Below are positions 5,542 through 6,402 of a DNA stretch of 6,402 nucleotides, piece by piece; the first letter of the stretch is position 1, and each line of letters starts with the position of its first letter. This DNA comes from Haloferacaceae archaeon PL-Br10_E2g29 (lineage in GTDB: Archaea > Halobacteriota > Halobacteria > Halobacteriales > Haloferacaceae): NCBI GenBank assembly GCA_001563965.1, contig LKMS01000088.1, positions 1 to 6,402 on the forward strand, in the 5' to 3' direction. The notes beneath the pieces are model-generated. The model did not search any database, was not told the DNA's origin, and worked only from the letters and a program-made list of their open reading frames with translations. Both the position numbers and the translations under genes were made by a program.

Positions 5542-6402
5542 TTACTTGGCTTGGTCGTTCGCGTTGCGTTTCGCTTGCGCCGCAATACGGTCTTGATAGC
5601 CGTGGTATTTGGCGACGCCCGTGGCGTCCTCTTGGGTGATTTTGCCGACGGTTTCGGTGTTGAACGAGGCGGCATCCGCGGAGTAGACCGCATACGGGCT
5701 CTTGCGGCCGACGACACGGGCCTGTCCGCCCTCAAACCGGATGGTGACGATGCCGGTGACTGCGGTCTGGGTTTCGGCAATGAAGCCTTCCAGTGCGGCG
5801 ACGAGTGGGCCGTCGACGAGGCCTTCGTAGCCTTTCTGGCTCCACTCGGCGTCGACCTGCATCTTGAAATCACGCTCTTCTTTGGTGAGGACGAGCGCTT
5901 CGAGGCCCTTGTGGGCGTTGAGCAGCGTTGTCGCCGCGGGGTGCTCGTAGTTTTCACGGACTTTCAGCCCGAGCATGCGGTCTTCCATCGTGTCGGTGCG
6001 ACCAACGCCGTAGGAGCCCGCTAGCTCGTTGAGTTCCCCGATGAGTGCGACCGGCTCCATCGACTCGCCGTCGACGGCGACGGGATAGCCCTCATCGAAC
6101 TCGATTTCGATTGTTTCTGTTTCGCCGGTCGGTGCGGTCGTCCACTCGTAAATTTCCTCGCCGGGAACGTAGCTCGGTTCTTCGAGTTCGCCGCCCTCGA
6201 TCGAGCGGCTCCACAGGTTGGTGTCGATCGACCAGACGCCGTCGTTGCCGGCCTGGACCGGGAGGTCGCGTTCGGCGGCATACTCGATCTCCCAGTTGCG
6301 CGTCATGCCCATCTCGCGGACGGGCGCGATGACCTCGAGATCCGAGGCGCGCCAGACGGCCTCGAATCGGAGCTGGTCGTTGCCCTTGCCCGTACAGCCG
6401 TG
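5542..6402 (-). CDS. argG: Argininosuccinate synthase, 5'-truncated by window edge
   Basis: ArgG joins citrulline and aspartate with ATP to make argininosuccinate, the substrate of ArgH. The window holds the C-terminal 286 residues. The frame stays open to the window edge, where it reads HGCTGKGNDQLRFE, a hallmark of the family normally found around residue 110-125, so about 100-115 N-terminal residues and the ATP-binding SGGLD loop lie outside. Further landmarks are WSRSIEGGELEEP and GRTDTMEDRMLGLKVRENYE, the latter in the citrulline/aspartate-binding and tetramer region. The first in-window ATG (6312) is internal and is not the real start. The stop TAA at 5544-5542 is followed 2 nt later by argH. 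The C-terminal tail AAQAKRNANDQAK is hydrophilic. Any promoter lies beyond position 6402. Confidence 0.97.
   Translation of the reverse strand, partial: HGCTGKGNDQLRFEAVWRASDLEVIAPVREMGMTRNWEIEYAAERDLPVQAGNDGVWSIDTNLWSRSIEGGELEEPSYVPGEEIYEWTTAPTGETETIEIEFDEGYPVAVDGESMEPVALIGELNELAGSYGVGRTDTMEDRMLGLKVRENYEHPAATTLLNAHKGLEALVLTKEERDFKMQVDAEWSQKGYEGLVDGPLVAALEGFIAETQTAVTGIVTIRFEGGQARVVGRKSPYAVYSADAASFNTETVGKITQEDATGVAKYHGYQDRIAAQAKRNANDQAK

Noticed and set aside
5012..5957. Long ORFs on both strands overlapping argH and argG (194 aa plus, 233 aa minus)
   Set aside because: Shadows of argG and argH, which have complete family motifs in their own frames.
5542..6312. argG starting at the ATG at 6312
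   Set aside because: The frame continues upstream to the window edge with HGCTGKGNDQ, a conserved ArgG segment, so 6312 is an internal methionine.
1..6402. CRISPR array, transposon, prophage, tRNA or novel defence system
   Set aside because: No regularly spaced direct repeats, terminal repeats with a transposase, or RNA-gene folds were seen; nearly all of the window is intact arginine biosynthesis genes.

Overview
The window comes from a high-G+C archaeon, almost certainly a haloarchaeon (class Halobacteria). Evidence: acidic, salt-adapted protein composition, strong G/C bias at third codon positions (which creates many long false ORFs), an archaeal TATA-type promoter giving a near-leaderless transcript, and gene order and protein types typical of the haloarchaeal arginine locus. 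All genes lie on the minus strand, so transcription runs from position 6402 toward 1.

Layout in transcription order: argG (argininosuccinate synthase, 5' end outside the window, 6402-5542); argH (argininosuccinate lyase, 5539-4016); a 264-nt non-coding stretch (4015-3752) with three inverted repeats, an imperfect 20-bp dyad and the lysW promoter; lysW (56-residue amino-group carrier protein, 3751-3581); argX (LysW-glutamate ligase of the LysX/RimK ATP-grasp family, 3516-2632); argC (LysW-glutamyl-phosphate reductase, 2635-1484); argB (LysW-glutamate kinase, 1465-386); argD (PLP aminotransferase, 389 to 1, 3' end outside the window). Junctions are tight: 2 nt between argG and argH, 4-nt ATGA overlaps at argX/argC and argB/argD, and 18 nt between argC and argB.

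Together the genes encode most of a carrier-protein arginine pathway. ArgX joins glutamate through its amino group to the C-terminal Glu of LysW. ArgB phosphorylates the side chain, ArgC reduces it to the semialdehyde, and ArgD transaminates it to LysW-ornithine. A hydrolase and an ornithine carbamoyltransferase (argE/lysK and argF), expected beyond position 1, would release ornithine and make citrulline. ArgG and ArgH convert citrulline to arginine. LysW replaces the acetyl group of the bacterial pathway.

This is a recognisable metabolic locus rather than an unknown system. The points worth a second look are: ArgX has Ala-Leu where, as I recall the family, a specificity dipeptide sits; a leaderless lysW promoter lies next to a candidate operator; inverted repeats cluster upstream of it; a small hairpin plus T-run separates lysW from argX; and ArgC and ArgB carry low-complexity extensions. 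I saw no mobile element, CRISPR array, tRNA or rRNA.
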